Origin: Duganella aceris
GTDB taxonomy: Bacteria > Pseudomonadota > Gammaproteobacteria > Burkholderiales > Burkholderiaceae_D
Direction of reading: 5' to 3'
Assembly (NCBI RefSeq): GCF_011090165.1
Contig: NZ_JAADJT010000008.1
Location: 186,001 to 250,000 of the forward strand
Length of the DNA stretch: 64,000 nt
The position numbers and the translations under genes are program-made. The notes beneath the pieces are model-generated. The model was not told where the DNA came from. It did not search any database and saw nothing but the letters and a program-made list of their open reading frames with translations. The stretch's first letter is position 1, and every line of letters starts with the position of its first letter. Of this stretch, positions 37,916 to 47,632 are shown piece after piece.

Positions 37916-39889
37916 ATGGAATTCCGTAAGGTATTACTGTTGGGGGCATTGTGCCTGACCGCGATCTGCACCACAGGCATGGTGGCGGCCCAAGCGGTCA
38001 AACCGGCGCCGCTGGCGCAGGGCTTGACCAAGACCGATGTCGACAGCTGGCTCGACGGCTACATGCCGTACGCCTTGCAGACCGGCGACATTCCCGGCGC
38101 CGTGGTGGTGGTGGTCAAGGATGGCCAGATCCTGACCGCGCGCGGCTTCGGTTACGCCGACGTGGAAAAACGCAAGCCGGTCGACCCGGAGCGCACCTTG
38201 TTCCGGCCCGGCTCGGTATCCAAGCTGGTGACCTGGACCGCCGTGATGCAGATGGTCGAGAAGAACAAACTTGACCTCGACGCCGACGTCAACACCTATC
38301 TCGACTTCAAGATCCCGCCGTTCGAAGGCGCGCCGGTCACGCTGCGCCAGATCATGACCCATACCGCCGGCTTCGAAGAGGCGGCCAAGGAGATCATCGA
38401 CTACGTCCCGGCCAAGACGCCGAAGCTGGGCGACCTGCTGAAGGCCTGGACCCCGCACCGCATCTATCGCGCCGGCACCACGCCGGCCTATTCCAACTAC
38501 GCGACCGCCGTGGCCGGCTACATCGTCGAGCGCGTGTCCGGCCAGCCGTTCGAAGTCTACGTCGAGAAGAACATCTTCGCGCCGCTGGGCATGCGCGGCG
38601 CCAGCTTCCGTCAGCCCTTGCCGCCTGAACTGGAGCCGCATATGTCGCGCGGCTACGGCAAGCCCGGCGAGCCGGCCGAACCATTCGAGATCGTCGGCCC
38701 CGGCCCGGCCGGCGGACTGTCGGCGTCCGGCACCGACATGGGACGCTTCATGCTGGCGCAACTGGCGTATGGCGAGCTGGACGGCCAGCGCATCCTGTCG
38801 GCCGCCACCGCCGCCACCATGCTGAACAGCCCGCTGGACAAGATCAATCCGAAATCGCTGGTCGGTCCGCTGAACCGGATGGAGCTGGGCTTCTTCGAAA
38901 CCAACATCAACGGCCGCGCCGTGGTCGGCCACCTCGGCGACACCGAAGCCTTCCACACCTCGCTGCATCTGTACATGAAGGAGGGCGTCGGCTTCTACGT
39001 GTCCTTCAACAGCCCGGGCAAGCACGGCGCGGTGGGCGTGCTGCGCACCGCCTTGTTCCATGATTTCTCCGACCGCTACTTCCCCTACGCCGGCGCCGCC
39101 GACGGCAAGGTCGACGCCAAAACCGCCGAAGAACACGCCCGCCTGATGGGCGGCAGCTGGGAAAACAGCCGCCGCTCCGATTCGAGCTTCTTCGCCGTGC
39201 TGGGCTTGATGGGCCAGACCAAGGTCGGCCTCACCGACAAAGGCGCGCTGTCGATCCCCGATCTGCTGGGCCGCAACGGCCGGCCGCGCGAGTGGGTCGA
39301 GATCGCGCCCTTCATCTGGCGCGACGTCAACGGCCACGACCGCATCGCGGCGCAGGTGGTCGACGGCAAACCGGTGCGCTGGAGCATGGACTTCATGTCG
39401 CCGTTCATGGTGTTCGACCGCGTCCCGGCGGGCAAGTCCGGCGCCTGGCTGATGCCGGCGCTGTGCCTCGGCCTGCCGGTGCTGCTGCTGACCTTCCTGG
39501 CGCTGCCGGTGGGCTGGTTCTGCCGCCGCAAATACGGCGCCGCGCCGCTGCCTGCCGGCAAAGCCCGCAGCGCGTCCCGCGCCACGCAGATCGCCGCCGG
39601 CCTCAGCATCGGCGTGCTGCTGGGCTGGACCGGCATGTTCTCGGCCATGCTGAGCAGCCTGAAATACGCGACCGCATTAAGCGATCCCTATCTGTGGCTG
39701 CTGCAAGTGGTGGGCGTGCTGGTGTTCGTCGCCACCATCGTCATCAGCGCACGCAATCTGCAACTGGCGCTGACCGACGGCCGTGGCTGGCTGCGCAAGC
39801 TGTGGAGCGTGCTGGTGCTGGCCTCGGCGCTGCTGCTGTTCTATGTCGCGCTGCGCTTCGGCCTGGTCGCTTTCACGGTGAACTACTAA
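37916..39889 (+). CDS. Serine hydrolase (beta-lactamase/PBP fold) with C-terminal membrane helices
   Basis: This 657-residue protein has a signal peptide (MEFRKVLLLGALCLTAICTTGMVAA). The penicillin-binding-protein/class C fold at about residues 45-400 has S100-x-x-K103 (RPGSVSKLVTW) and the YSN tyrosine motif. Four hydrophobic helices occupy about 515-655, anchoring it in the inner membrane with the catalytic domain in the periplasm. Relatives include D-aminopeptidases, D-Ala carboxypeptidases and esterases. As first gene of the locus with DgcA, DgcN and a dipeptidase, a role on D-amino-acid peptides is plausible. GGGAGAG precedes the ATG. The stop overlaps the next start (TAATG). Confidence 0.88.
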   Translation: MEFRKVLLLGALCLTAICTTGMVAAQAVKPAPLAQGLTKTDVDSWLDGYMPYALQTGDIPGAVVVVVKDGQILTARGFGYADVEKRKPVDPERTLFRPGSVSKLVTWTAVMQMVEKNKLDLDADVNTYLDFKIPPFEGAPVTLRQIMTHTAGFEEAAKEIIDYVPAKTPKLGDLLKAWTPHRIYRAGTTPAYSNYATAVAGYIVERVSGQPFEVYVEKNIFAPLGMRGASFRQPLPPELEPHMSRGYGKPGEPAEPFEIVGPGPAGGLSASGTDMGRFMLAQLAYGELDGQRILSAATAATMLNSPLDKINPKSLVGPLNRMELGFFETNINGRAVVGHLGDTEAFHTSLHLYMKEGVGFYVSFNSPGKHGAVGVLRTALFHDFSDRYFPYAGAADGKVDAKTAEEHARLMGGSWENSRRSDSSFFAVLGLMGQTKVGLTDKGALSIPDLLGRNGRPREWVEIAPFIWRDVNGHDRIAAQVVDGKPVRWSMDFMSPFMVFDRVPAGKSGAWLMPALCLGLPVLLLTFLALPVGWFCRRKYGAAPLPAGKARSASRATQIAAGLSIGVLLGWTGMFSAMLSSLKYATALSDPYLWLLQVVGVLVFVATIVISARNLQLALTDGRGWLRKLWSVLVLASALLLFYVALRFGLVAFTVNY

Positions 39890-40899
39890 TGGGCCGCCTG
39901 ACACTCAGCGTCGCCACCGAATCGCTGCGGCTGGCGCAACCGTTCCGCATCTCCGGCTACCTGTTCGAGCGCTTCGACGTGGTGGTGGTCACCCTCAGCG
40001 ACGGCCGCTTCCTGGGCAGGGGCGAAGGCGACGGCGTGTATTACCTGAAGGACGACGCGCCGCACATGCTGGCCGAGCTGGAGCGCTTCCGCGACGTCAT
40101 CGAAGCCGATCCCAGCCGCGAAGAGCTGCGTGCGCTGATGCCGCCCGGCGGCGCCCGCAACGCGGTCGACTGCGCGCTGTGGGATCTGGAGGCGGCACGC
40201 CACGGCATGCCGGTCTGGCGTCTGGCCGGGCAGGCCGCGCCGCGCGCGCTGCGCACCACTTTCACGCTCGGCGCCGACGAGCCGCAATTGATGGCCCAGG
40301 CCGCGCTGCGCTGCGTCCAGGCGCGCGCCATCAAGGTCAAGCTGACCGGCGATACCGAGCTGGACCTGGCTCGGGTGGCGGCGATCCGCGCCGCGCGGCC
40401 CGAGGTGTGGCTGGGCGTCGACGGCAACCAGGGCTTCGGCATCGGACAGATGGATGCGCTGGTGGCGGGGTTGGTAACGCACAACGTGTCGCTGCTGGAG
40501 CAGCCGCTGGCGCGCGGCAAGGAGGCCGATCTGGAAGGCTACCAGTCGCCGATCCCGATCGCCGGCGACGAGAGCATCCTGACCCTGGCCGATGTGCCGT
40601 CGGCGGTGGGCCGCTACGACGTCATCAACATCAAGCTCGACAAGTGCGGCGGCCTGACCGAGGGCTTGCTGATGGCGGCGGAAGCGCGCCGTCTTGGACT
40701 GGATGTGATGGTCGGTAATATGGGCGGCTCCAGCCTGGCGATGGCGCCCAGCTTCGTGCTGGGCCAGCTGTGCGACATCGTCGATCTCGACGGTCCGACC
40801 TTCCTCAGCGCCGACCGCCAACCCAGCGTCGACTATGTGCATGGCAACGTCTGGTCCTCGGCCGAGGTCTGGGGCGTCGGCGCCAAGGTGGCGCCATGA
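39889..40899 (+). CDS. dgcA: Enolase-superfamily dipeptide epimerase / N-acetyl-D-glutamate racemase (DgcA-like)
   Basis: This 336-residue enzyme of the muconate-lactonising subgroup has the catalytic lysine pair IKVKL with IKLDKCGG, metal ligands in VDGNQ, LLEQPL and AGDES, and a C-terminal GNMGGSSLAMA segment. These match L-Ala-D/L-Glu epimerases and DgcA, which racemises N-acetyl-D-glutamate. A DUF1611 gene (DgcN-like) occurs 3.5 kb downstream in the same locus, and that pairing is known for D-glutamate catabolism in Proteobacteria. Whether the substrate is Ala-Glu dipeptide or N-acetyl-glutamate cannot be read from sequence alone. Confidence 0.88.
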   Translation: MGRLTLSVATESLRLAQPFRISGYLFERFDVVVVTLSDGRFLGRGEGDGVYYLKDDAPHMLAELERFRDVIEADPSREELRALMPPGGARNAVDCALWDLEAARHGMPVWRLAGQAAPRALRTTFTLGADEPQLMAQAALRCVQARAIKVKLTGDTELDLARVAAIRAARPEVWLGVDGNQGFGIGQMDALVAGLVTHNVSLLEQPLARGKEADLEGYQSPIPIAGDESILTLADVPSAVGRYDVINIKLDKCGGLTEGLLMAAEARRLGLDVMVGNMGGSSLAMAPSFVLGQLCDIVDLDGPTFLSADRQPSVDYVHGNVWSSAEVWGVGAKVAP

Positions 40900-42200
40900 G
40901 CGACGAGCGCAGCTGGTTCGGCCACCCGCGCGGCCTGACGGTGCTGTTCCTGACCAATATGTGGGAACAGTTTTCCTATTACGGCATGCGCGCGCTGCTG
41001 GTCTATTTCATGACCAAGCAGCTGCTGCTGGGGCAGGCGCAAGCCTCCTTCATCTACGGCGCCTACACCGCCTGCGCTTATTTCACGCCCATCATCGGCG
41101 GCATCATGGTGGATCGCTTCCTCGGCAAACGGCGCGCGGTCATCATCGGCGCGTCGGTGATGGCGGCCGGCCATTTCATGATGGCGTTCGAACCGCTGTT
41201 CTACCTGGCGCTGGCCACCATCGCGCTGGGCAACGGCCTGTTCCTGCCGACCTTGCCGAGCCAGGTCGGCGACCTGTACCGCCGCGACGATCCGCGCCGT
41301 GGCTGGGCCTATAACGTCTACTACGTCGGCGTCAACATCGGCGGCTTCCTGGCGCCGTTGCTGTGCGGCACCATCGGCGAGGTCTACGGCTGGCACTACG
41401 GCTTCGGCCTGGCCGGCGTCGGCATGCTGGTTGGCTTGGCGATCTATCTGAGCGGACAGCGCCACCTGCCGCCGGAACCGGCGCGGCCGGCCAAGTCGGA
41501 CGCGGCCACGCCCAAGGGCGGCTTCGACCGCCAGACCTTGCTGGTGCTGGTCGGCATCGGCGTCGCGGTGACGGTGTTCCGCTCCGCCTACGAGCAGGTG
41601 GGCAACACCGTGGCGCTGTGGGCCGACACCGGACTGGACCGCCAGGCCGGCGGCTTCCTGATTCCGATGACCTGGTTCCAGTCGCTCAATCCCTTGTTCG
41701 TCATGCTGATGACGCCGCCGTTGCTGGCCTGGTGGCGCCGCCGCGCCGACGCCGGCCACGACCAGCCGCCGGCGCGCCGCATGGCGCTGGGCGCGCTGAT
41801 CATTTCCGCTTCCTACCTGCTGCTGGCCGGGCTGGCCTGGAGCGCCGGCGGACACACCACCTCGTGGGTGTGGCTGGCGCTGTTCTTCGTCGCCTTCACC
41901 TTCGGCGAGCTGTTCATCCTGCCGACCGGCCTCGGCCTGTTCGCCAGGCTGGCGCCGCTCAACCTGGGCACCACCACCGTGGCGGCCTGGTTCCTGATCA
42001 CCTTCACCGGCAGCCTCAGCGCCGGCCTGGTCGGCAGCCTGTGGAGCCGCTTCGAGCACGGCAGCTTCTTCGCGCTGCTGGCGGCGCTGGCGGCGATCGC
42101 CGCAGGGCTGCTGTGGCTGCTGAATCCTGCAACTGAAAACATCAATAAATCCAAAACCAAGCACATCCAACCGGGAGAAGCACATGTTGAAGCTATCTAG
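40896..42200 (+). CDS. POT/PTR2-family peptide transporter
   Basis: This 434-residue major-facilitator protein has about 12 helices. The N-terminal signature MWEQFSYYGMRALLVYF matches proton-coupled oligopeptide transporters (ExxERxxYYG region), and YNVYYVGVNIGGFLAP matches the second POT signature. These carriers import di- and tripeptides with protons across the inner membrane. The gene sits between the epimerase and a TonB receptor, overlapping the first by 4 nt and the second by 17 nt, which suggests a shared peptide-uptake role, possibly muropeptide-derived. Confidence 0.88.
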   Translation: MSDERSWFGHPRGLTVLFLTNMWEQFSYYGMRALLVYFMTKQLLLGQAQASFIYGAYTACAYFTPIIGGIMVDRFLGKRRAVIIGASVMAAGHFMMAFEPLFYLALATIALGNGLFLPTLPSQVGDLYRRDDPRRGWAYNVYYVGVNIGGFLAPLLCGTIGEVYGWHYGFGLAGVGMLVGLAIYLSGQRHLPPEPARPAKSDAATPKGGFDRQTLLVLVGIGVAVTVFRSAYEQVGNTVALWADTGLDRQAGGFLIPMTWFQSLNPLFVMLMTPPLLAWWRRRADAGHDQPPARRMALGALIISASYLLLAGLAWSAGGHTTSWVWLALFFVAFTFGELFILPTGLGLFARLAPLNLGTTTVAAWFLITFTGSLSAGLVGSLWSRFEHGSFFALLAALAAIAAGLLWLLNPATENINKSKTKHIQPGEAHVEAI

Positions 42201-44397
42201 CAGTTTGTTGTTGACGTCGATGGCGCTAGCCGTCACGGGGGCCTACGCGGCCGACGAACCGGAAGTGCAGCAGGTGATGGTGACCGCGCAAAAGCGTCCG
42301 CAATCGACGCTCGACGTGGCGCAGTCGGTGTCGGTGATCAGCGGTGAAACGCTGGAACGCGAACAGGCCAGCACCTTCGCCGACTATCTGAAGCTGGTGC
42401 CGAGCCTGCAACTGGTGCAGAGTACGCCTGGCGAAGGGCGGCTGGTGATGCGCGGCCTCGACACCGGCGGCGTCGCGTCGACGGTGGCGGTGTACATGGA
42501 TGAAACGCCGTTCGGCTCCAGCAGCGGCCTGGTCAACGGCGCCGTGCTGGCCGGCGACTTCGATACCTTCGACATGGCGCGGGTGGAAGTGCTGCGCGGT
42601 CCGCAGGGCGCGTTGTATGGCGCCAGCTCGCTGGGCGGCCTGCTCAAATTCGTCACCAACGCGCCGGAGACCGATCACTTCCTGATGCGGGTGCGCGCCG
42701 GCGCGGCGGCGGTCGACGGCGGCAAGGTGGCCTACCGTTCCAACCTGGTGGTCAACACGCCGATCAGCGATACGCTGGCGTTCCGCGCCTCCGGTTCGTA
42801 CACCAAGGAGCCGGGCTTCATCGATTCGATCGGCACCGAGGGCTCGGACCGCGCCAACGACATCAACAAATCGCGCAACTACGGCGGCCGCGCTTCGCTG
42901 CTGTACACGCCGAGCAAGGATTTTTCTGTGCGGCTGTCGACGGTGGCGCAGAACATCGAGGTCGACGCGCCGAGCACGGTGGAAAGCGATCCCCAGACGC
43001 TGGCCACGCTGTACGGCCGTCCGACCCAATCGCAATTCGTGCCGCAGTTCCACAACGTCAAATACCGCGTCTACAACGCCACGCTGAACTGGAACATGGG
43101 CTGGGCCAACCTGACCTCGTCGACCAGTTCCAGCACGCAGAAGCAGACCTACCGGGACGACGCCACCTACAATCTGAGCGGCCTGATCGAGGGCGCCTTC
43201 GGTCCGGCCAACGAGCTGTATCTGGGCCAGAACACCAATCTGAAGAAGTTCACGCAGGAGCTGCGGCTCAGTTCCAACCAGTCCGGCATGGTCGACTGGC
43301 TGGCAGGCGTCTACTACACCAACGAGGACGGCCTGATCAAGCAGCGTTACGTGGCGGTCGCGCCCGGTACGCTGACGCCGCTGACCGGCTTGCCGACGCT
43401 GGCCGAATTGTCGCTGGACTCCAAGTACAAGGAGTATGCCGCCTTCGCCAACACCACCATCCACCTCGGCGCGCGTTACGACCTCGACCTCGGCGGGCGC
43501 TACAGCCACAACAAGCAGGACGCGTTGCAGACTCAGGACGGCGCGCTGGCCGGCGGCGCCTCCACCAATACCGCCGCGTCGTCCGAGCACGTGTACACCT
43601 ACGCGGTGGCGCCGAAGTTCAAGATCGACGACCGCAATTCGTTGTACGCGCGCGTGGCCAAGGGCTTCCGTCCCGGCGGCCCGAACGTGCTGCCGCCGAA
43701 TCCGCCGGCCGGCACGCCGACCACCTACGGTTCGGATTCGGTGATCAGCTATGAGGTTGGCTTCAAGTCCCTGAGCCGCGACGGTATGCTGTCCTTCGAC
43801 GTGGCCGCCTTCCATATCGATTGGAAGGACATCCAGCTGCTGGCCATCGTCAACGGCTTCGGCGTCAACACCAATGGCGTCGGCGCCACCTCGGACGGCC
43901 TGGAGTTCAGCGCCACCTTGCGGCCGATGACCGGCTTGCGTTTGTCGGCGAATGGCGCCTACAACAACGCGCGCCTGGACGGCAGCACCAGTCCGCTGGT
44001 CGGCGGCGTCGAGGGCGACAAGTTGCCGTTTTCGCCCAAGCTCAGCATCGGTGTCGGCGCGGATTACCGCTGGAGTCTGGGCGCGACCACGCCGGCCTAT
44101 GCCGGGGTATCGCTGCGTCATCTGGCGCACCAGTCTGGCGCCTTCGACGCCGACTTCCGCACCGCCAACGGTCGCCAGCGCGAGCTGCCGTCGTACAACG
44201 TGGTCGATGCGCATTTCGGTGTCGAGCTGGGTTCGTGGACGCTTGAGGCCTATGGCAAGAACCTCGGCAACAGCAAGGGCAAGTTGTCGACCTCGCCGCA
44301 GACCGGCAACGGCGCCAACCTGTATCCGGGCGGCGCCATCGCCACCGGCATCATCGCACCGCGCACGCTGGGCGTGACGCTGACCAAGGAGTATTGA
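42184..44397 (+). CDS. TonB-dependent outer-membrane receptor (peptide locus)
   Basis: This 737-residue receptor has a signal peptide ending AYAADEP. A TonB-box-like stretch (EVQQVMVTAQKR) is followed by the plug domain (about 40-160; VLRGPQGALYGASSLGGLLKFVT) and a 22-strand barrel ending in the aromatic-rich VTLTKEY. The plug style is that of nutrient rather than siderophore receptors. It overlaps the POT transporter by 17 nt, so outer and inner membrane import of the same substrate is likely. AACCGGGAGAAG gives its ribosome site inside the transporter gene. Confidence 0.9.
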   Translation: MLKLSSSLLLTSMALAVTGAYAADEPEVQQVMVTAQKRPQSTLDVAQSVSVISGETLEREQASTFADYLKLVPSLQLVQSTPGEGRLVMRGLDTGGVASTVAVYMDETPFGSSSGLVNGAVLAGDFDTFDMARVEVLRGPQGALYGASSLGGLLKFVTNAPETDHFLMRVRAGAAAVDGGKVAYRSNLVVNTPISDTLAFRASGSYTKEPGFIDSIGTEGSDRANDINKSRNYGGRASLLYTPSKDFSVRLSTVAQNIEVDAPSTVESDPQTLATLYGRPTQSQFVPQFHNVKYRVYNATLNWNMGWANLTSSTSSSTQKQTYRDDATYNLSGLIEGAFGPANELYLGQNTNLKKFTQELRLSSNQSGMVDWLAGVYYTNEDGLIKQRYVAVAPGTLTPLTGLPTLAELSLDSKYKEYAAFANTTIHLGARYDLDLGGRYSHNKQDALQTQDGALAGGASTNTAASSEHVYTYAVAPKFKIDDRNSLYARVAKGFRPGGPNVLPPNPPAGTPTTYGSDSVISYEVGFKSLSRDGMLSFDVAAFHIDWKDIQLLAIVNGFGVNTNGVGATSDGLEFSATLRPMTGLRLSANGAYNNARLDGSTSPLVGGVEGDKLPFSPKLSIGVGADYRWSLGATTPAYAGVSLRHLAHQSGAFDADFRTANGRQRELPSYNVVDAHFGVELGSWTLEAYGKNLGNSKGKLSTSPQTGNGANLYPGGAIATGIIAPRTLGVTLTKEY

Positions 44398-44402
44398 ACT
44401 TG

Positions 44403-45443
44403 ATGCTGAATCCGACTGCGGACAACACACTGGGCCGGTATCTGCTGTTTCTCGGCGATACCGTCGAGCCGGGCTACGCCAAGACCGCCTTCGGTTTGCG
44501 CGATTGGGCCGGCGAGCGTTGCGTCGGCGAGCTGGCGCTGCCGGCCGCCACCGTCAGCACCGGCCTGACGCCGATGACCGCGCGGCAGGCGCATGACCTT
44601 GGCGCGACCGCGCTGGTGATCGGCGTCGCCGCGCCGGGCGGCATGATCCCGGAGGCCTGGGTGCCGGCGCTGCTGGAGGCGCTGGAGGCCGGGCTGGATC
44701 TGGTGTCCGGCATGCACGTCAAGCTGGCGCAGTTGCCGCCGTTGCGCGAGGCGGCAGGGCGGCTGGGGCGGCGCCTGATCGATATCCGCACGCCGCCGGC
44801 CGATATTCCGGTCGCCAGCGGGGTGAAGCGGCCCGGCCGGCGGCTGCTGACGGTCGGCACCGATTGCGCGCTGGGCAAGAAGTACACGGCGCTGGCGCTG
44901 ACGCGGGCGTTGCGCGCACGCGGCGTGGCGGTCGATTTTCGCGCCAGCGGCCAGACCGGCATCCTGATCGCCGGCGGCGGCATGCCGATCGACGCGGTGG
45001 TGGCCGACTTCGTGGCCGGCGCGGCGGAGATGCTCAGCCCGGCCGCCGCGCCGGATCATCTGGACGTGATCGAGGGGCAGGGCTCCTTGTTCCATCCGGC
45101 GTATGCCGGCGTGTCGCTGGGGCTGTTGCATGGCAGCCAGCCGGACCTGTTCGTGGTGTGCCACGATCCGGGGCGCAGCCATATCCTCGGCTTTCCGGCC
45201 AAGCCGCTGCCGACGATCGAAGCGGTGATCGCGCAGACCGTGGCGCTGGGGCGCGTCACCAATCCCGACATCGCATGCGCCGGCGTCGCACTGAACACGT
45301 CGGCCATGACGCCGGAGGCGGCGCAGGCCGAGATCGACGCGCTGTCGCAGCGGCTGGGCCTGCCGGTCGCCGATCCCATCCGAGGCGGCGCCGCCTTCGA
45401 GCGGCTGCTGGACGCCTGCCTTGCCAACCAGGAGCAAGCATGA
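44403..45443 (+). CDS. dgcN: DUF1611-family protein, DgcN-like D-glutamate N-acetyltransferase
   Basis: This 346-residue protein has a DUF1611 N-terminal domain (about 10-125, GVAAPGGMIPEAW) and a C-terminal P-loop domain starting LLTVGTDCALGKKYT. The central ASGQTGILIAGGG and VIEGQGSLFHPAY motifs are diagnostic. DgcN of marine Proteobacteria acetylates D-glutamate, and DgcA then racemises the product. With the DgcA-like gene in the same locus this identification is strong by context. ATG 44403 is chosen; TTG at 44400 and 44394 are alternatives, and AAGGAG is 11 nt before the ATG. Confidence 0.85.
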   Translation: MLNPTADNTLGRYLLFLGDTVEPGYAKTAFGLRDWAGERCVGELALPAATVSTGLTPMTARQAHDLGATALVIGVAAPGGMIPEAWVPALLEALEAGLDLVSGMHVKLAQLPPLREAAGRLGRRLIDIRTPPADIPVASGVKRPGRRLLTVGTDCALGKKYTALALTRALRARGVAVDFRASGQTGILIAGGGMPIDAVVADFVAGAAEMLSPAAAPDHLDVIEGQGSLFHPAYAGVSLGLLHGSQPDLFVVCHDPGRSHILGFPAKPLPTIEAVIAQTVALGRVTNPDIACAGVALNTSAMTPEAAQAEIDALSQRLGLPVADPIRGGAAFERLLDACLANQEQA

Positions 45444-47632
45444 ACAAGCCGATCCCCCCGCTCGCACACCCGACAACGCCGCCGCTCCACGCCCGGCCGC
45501 TGCCGCACACACCGCGCCCGGCCCAGCCGCTGCCGCACGCGTCCCCAGTAGCCCGGCCCTTGCCGCAAGCACCACGCCCGGCCCAGCCGCTGCCGCATGC
45601 GTCCCCCGTGGCCCGGCCGTTGCCGCAGGCATCACGCCCGGCCCAGCCGCTGCCGCATGCGTCCCCCGTGGCCGGGCCGCTGCCGCATGCGTCCCCCGTG
45701 GCCGGGCCGCTGCCGCAGACGCCGCGCTCGGCCCGGCCGCTGCCGCAAACGTCGCGCCTGGGCCAGCCGCTGCCGCATGCGTCCCCCGTGGCCGGGCCGC
45801 TGCAGCAAACGCCGCGCTCGGCCCAGCCGCTGCAGCAGCCGTCCCCCGTAGCCCGGCCGCTGCAGCAAACGCCGCGCCTGGCCCAGCCGCTGCAGCAGAC
45901 GCCGCGCCCGGCCCAGCCGCTGCCGCAGCCGTCCCCCGTGGCCCGGCCGCTGCCGCAGACGCCGCGCTCGGCCCAGCCGCTGCCGCAGACGCCGCGCCCG
46001 CCTCAGCCGCTGGCCCGGATGCCACGCCTGACCTTGATGCTCCCTCTGGCCAGGCCGCTAACGCGGGCGCTGGCCATGACCCTCACCTTGATGGCCGCAG
46101 CCGGCACATGCGCCGCCGCACCGCCTGCCCATTTCGACGCCCGCGTCGAAGCCCTGCGCAAACAGATCGGCGTCCCCGGCATGGCGATCGCCATCGTCGA
46201 AGACGGCAAGACCACCCTGGCGCGCGGCTACGGCATCCGCCAGCTGGGCGCCCCGGCGACGGTCGACGCCGACACCCTGTTCCCGATCGGCTCCACCAGC
46301 AAAGCCTTCACCACCGCCGCCCTGGCGACCCTGGTAGACGCCGGAAAAATCGGCTGGGACGACCCAGTGATCGACCACCTGCCGGACTTCCGCATGGCCG
46401 ACCCCTGGGTCACGCGCGAACTGACGATCCGCGACCTGCTGGTCCACCGCAGCGGCCTCGGCTACGGCACCGGCGACCTGCTGTTCGTCCCGCGCAGCAA
46501 CGTCTCGCGCGCCGAAGCCGTGCGCCGCCTGCGCTACCTGAAACCCACCACCAGCTTCCGCACCACCTTCGCCTACTCCAACCTGATGTACGTGGTGGCG
46601 GGCCAACTGATCGAAGCCGTCAGCGGCCAGCGCTGGGAAGACTACGTGCGCGATCACGTGCTGCTGCCGGCCGGCATGCGCACCTCGACCGCCGACAACG
46701 AACGCAACTTCGCCACCGAAGACCGCGCCTACCCACACGCCCGCATGAACGGCGGCCTGCGCGGCGCCGGCGACCAGGAACGCCTCGACGAGCGCGACGA
46801 CCTGGGTCGCAACGCCGCGCCGGCCGGCGGCATCGCCAGCAGCGCCAACGACCTGGCGCGCTGGCTGCAAGTGCAGCTGGCGGCCGGCAAGACCGCCGAC
46901 GGCCAGCGCGTGTTCAGCGACAAGGCGCACCAGCAGATGTGGGCGCCGGTGGTGCAGATGCCGATCAGCCAGATGCCGCCCGAACTCAAGCCGCTGCAAT
47001 CGCAATTTTCCAGCTACGCCCTCGGCTGGGACGTGGTCGACTATCGCGGCGTGCGGGTGATCTGGCACGGCGGCGCGGTGTTCGGCTTCAAGACCGCCGT
47101 GGTGATCCTGCCGGAGAAAAAGGTTGGTTTCGCCATCACCATCAACAGCGAGGACGGCGCCCTCATTCGCGGCCTGATGTACGAGCTGATGGACCACTAC
47201 TTGGGCTTCGCGGCCGCCGACTGGCCGGCCAAGTTCCAGGCCTTCAGCAAACAACAGGTGACGCAGGGACTCGACCTGCTGAAATCCGCGCAAGCCAGCC
47301 CGGCCAAGGTCGGACCGTCGGTGACGCCAGCCTCGCTGGCCGGGACGTACAAGGATCCGTGGTACGGCGATATCGAAATCGCCGCCACGCCGGCCGGGCT
47401 GGGCATCGACTTCAAGTCGACCCCGCGCATGGGCGGCAAGCTGGAGCACTGGCAGTACGACACCTACATCACGCGCTTCGATGACAAGACTATCGAGCCC
47501 GCGTATGTTACCTTTGCGCTGGACCAGGACGGCAAGGTCGCGCGCATGACGATGAAGGCCGCGTCGCCGATCGCCGACTTCAGCTGGGATTATCATGACT
47601 TGAACTTCACGCCGGTAAAGGGCAAACAATGA
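45440..47632 (+). CDS. Serine hydrolase (beta-lactamase fold) with 18-unit proline-rich decapeptide repeat before its signal peptide
   Basis: The 730-codon frame starts at ATG 45440 (AGGAG site, ATGA overlap with dgcN). Residues about 15-193 are a Pro/Ala/Leu-rich decapeptide repeat encoded by a 30-bp minisatellite. A normal-looking signal peptide then begins at M194 (ATG 46019; MTLTLMAAAGTCAAA). The catalytic domain has S285-x-x-K288 (IGSTSKAFT), YSN and HGGAVFGFKT, followed by a C-terminal lipocalin-like DUF3471-type domain (SLAGTYKDPWYGDIEI). The repeat appears to have grown between the original start region and the signal peptide. If 45440 is really used, export would need to recognise an internal signal. 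Confidence 0.82.
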   Translation: MNKPIPPLAHPTTPPLHARPLPHTPRPAQPLPHASPVARPLPQAPRPAQPLPHASPVARPLPQASRPAQPLPHASPVAGPLPHASPVAGPLPQTPRSARPLPQTSRLGQPLPHASPVAGPLQQTPRSAQPLQQPSPVARPLQQTPRLAQPLQQTPRPAQPLPQPSPVARPLPQTPRSAQPLPQTPRPPQPLARMPRLTLMLPLARPLTRALAMTLTLMAAAGTCAAAPPAHFDARVEALRKQIGVPGMAIAIVEDGKTTLARGYGIRQLGAPATVDADTLFPIGSTSKAFTTAALATLVDAGKIGWDDPVIDHLPDFRMADPWVTRELTIRDLLVHRSGLGYGTGDLLFVPRSNVSRAEAVRRLRYLKPTTSFRTTFAYSNLMYVVAGQLIEAVSGQRWEDYVRDHVLLPAGMRTSTADNERNFATEDRAYPHARMNGGLRGAGDQERLDERDDLGRNAAPAGGIASSANDLARWLQVQLAAGKTADGQRVFSDKAHQQMWAPVVQMPISQMPPELKPLQSQFSSYALGWDVVDYRGVRVIWHGGAVFGFKTAVVILPEKKVGFAITINSEDGALIRGLMYELMDHYLGFAAADWPAKFQAFSKQQVTQGLDLLKSAQASPAKVGPSVTPASLAGTYKDPWYGDIEIAATPAGLGIDFKSTPRMGGKLEHWQYDTYITRFDDKTIEPAYVTFALDQDGKVARMTMKAASPIADFSWDYHDLNFTPVKGKQ
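45481..46020. repeat. Minisatellite, 30 bp x 18, inside the serine hydrolase gene
   Basis: Every 30 bp the sequence returns to GCCGCTGC(C/A)GCA, giving 18 units in exactly 540 bp. Units differ by point changes. Two classes alternate at the 5' end (CCCGTGGCC type and CGCTCGGCC type), so the array probably expanded as a 60-bp dimer. Because 30 is a multiple of three, the frame is kept. Confidence 0.92.

Noticed and set aside
45421..47484. Alternative-frame 687-codon reading of the proline-rich repeat region
   Set aside because: Only the frame starting at 45440 continues into the beta-lactamase fold with SxxK and YSN motifs; the other frame yields low-complexity Ala/Arg sequence.
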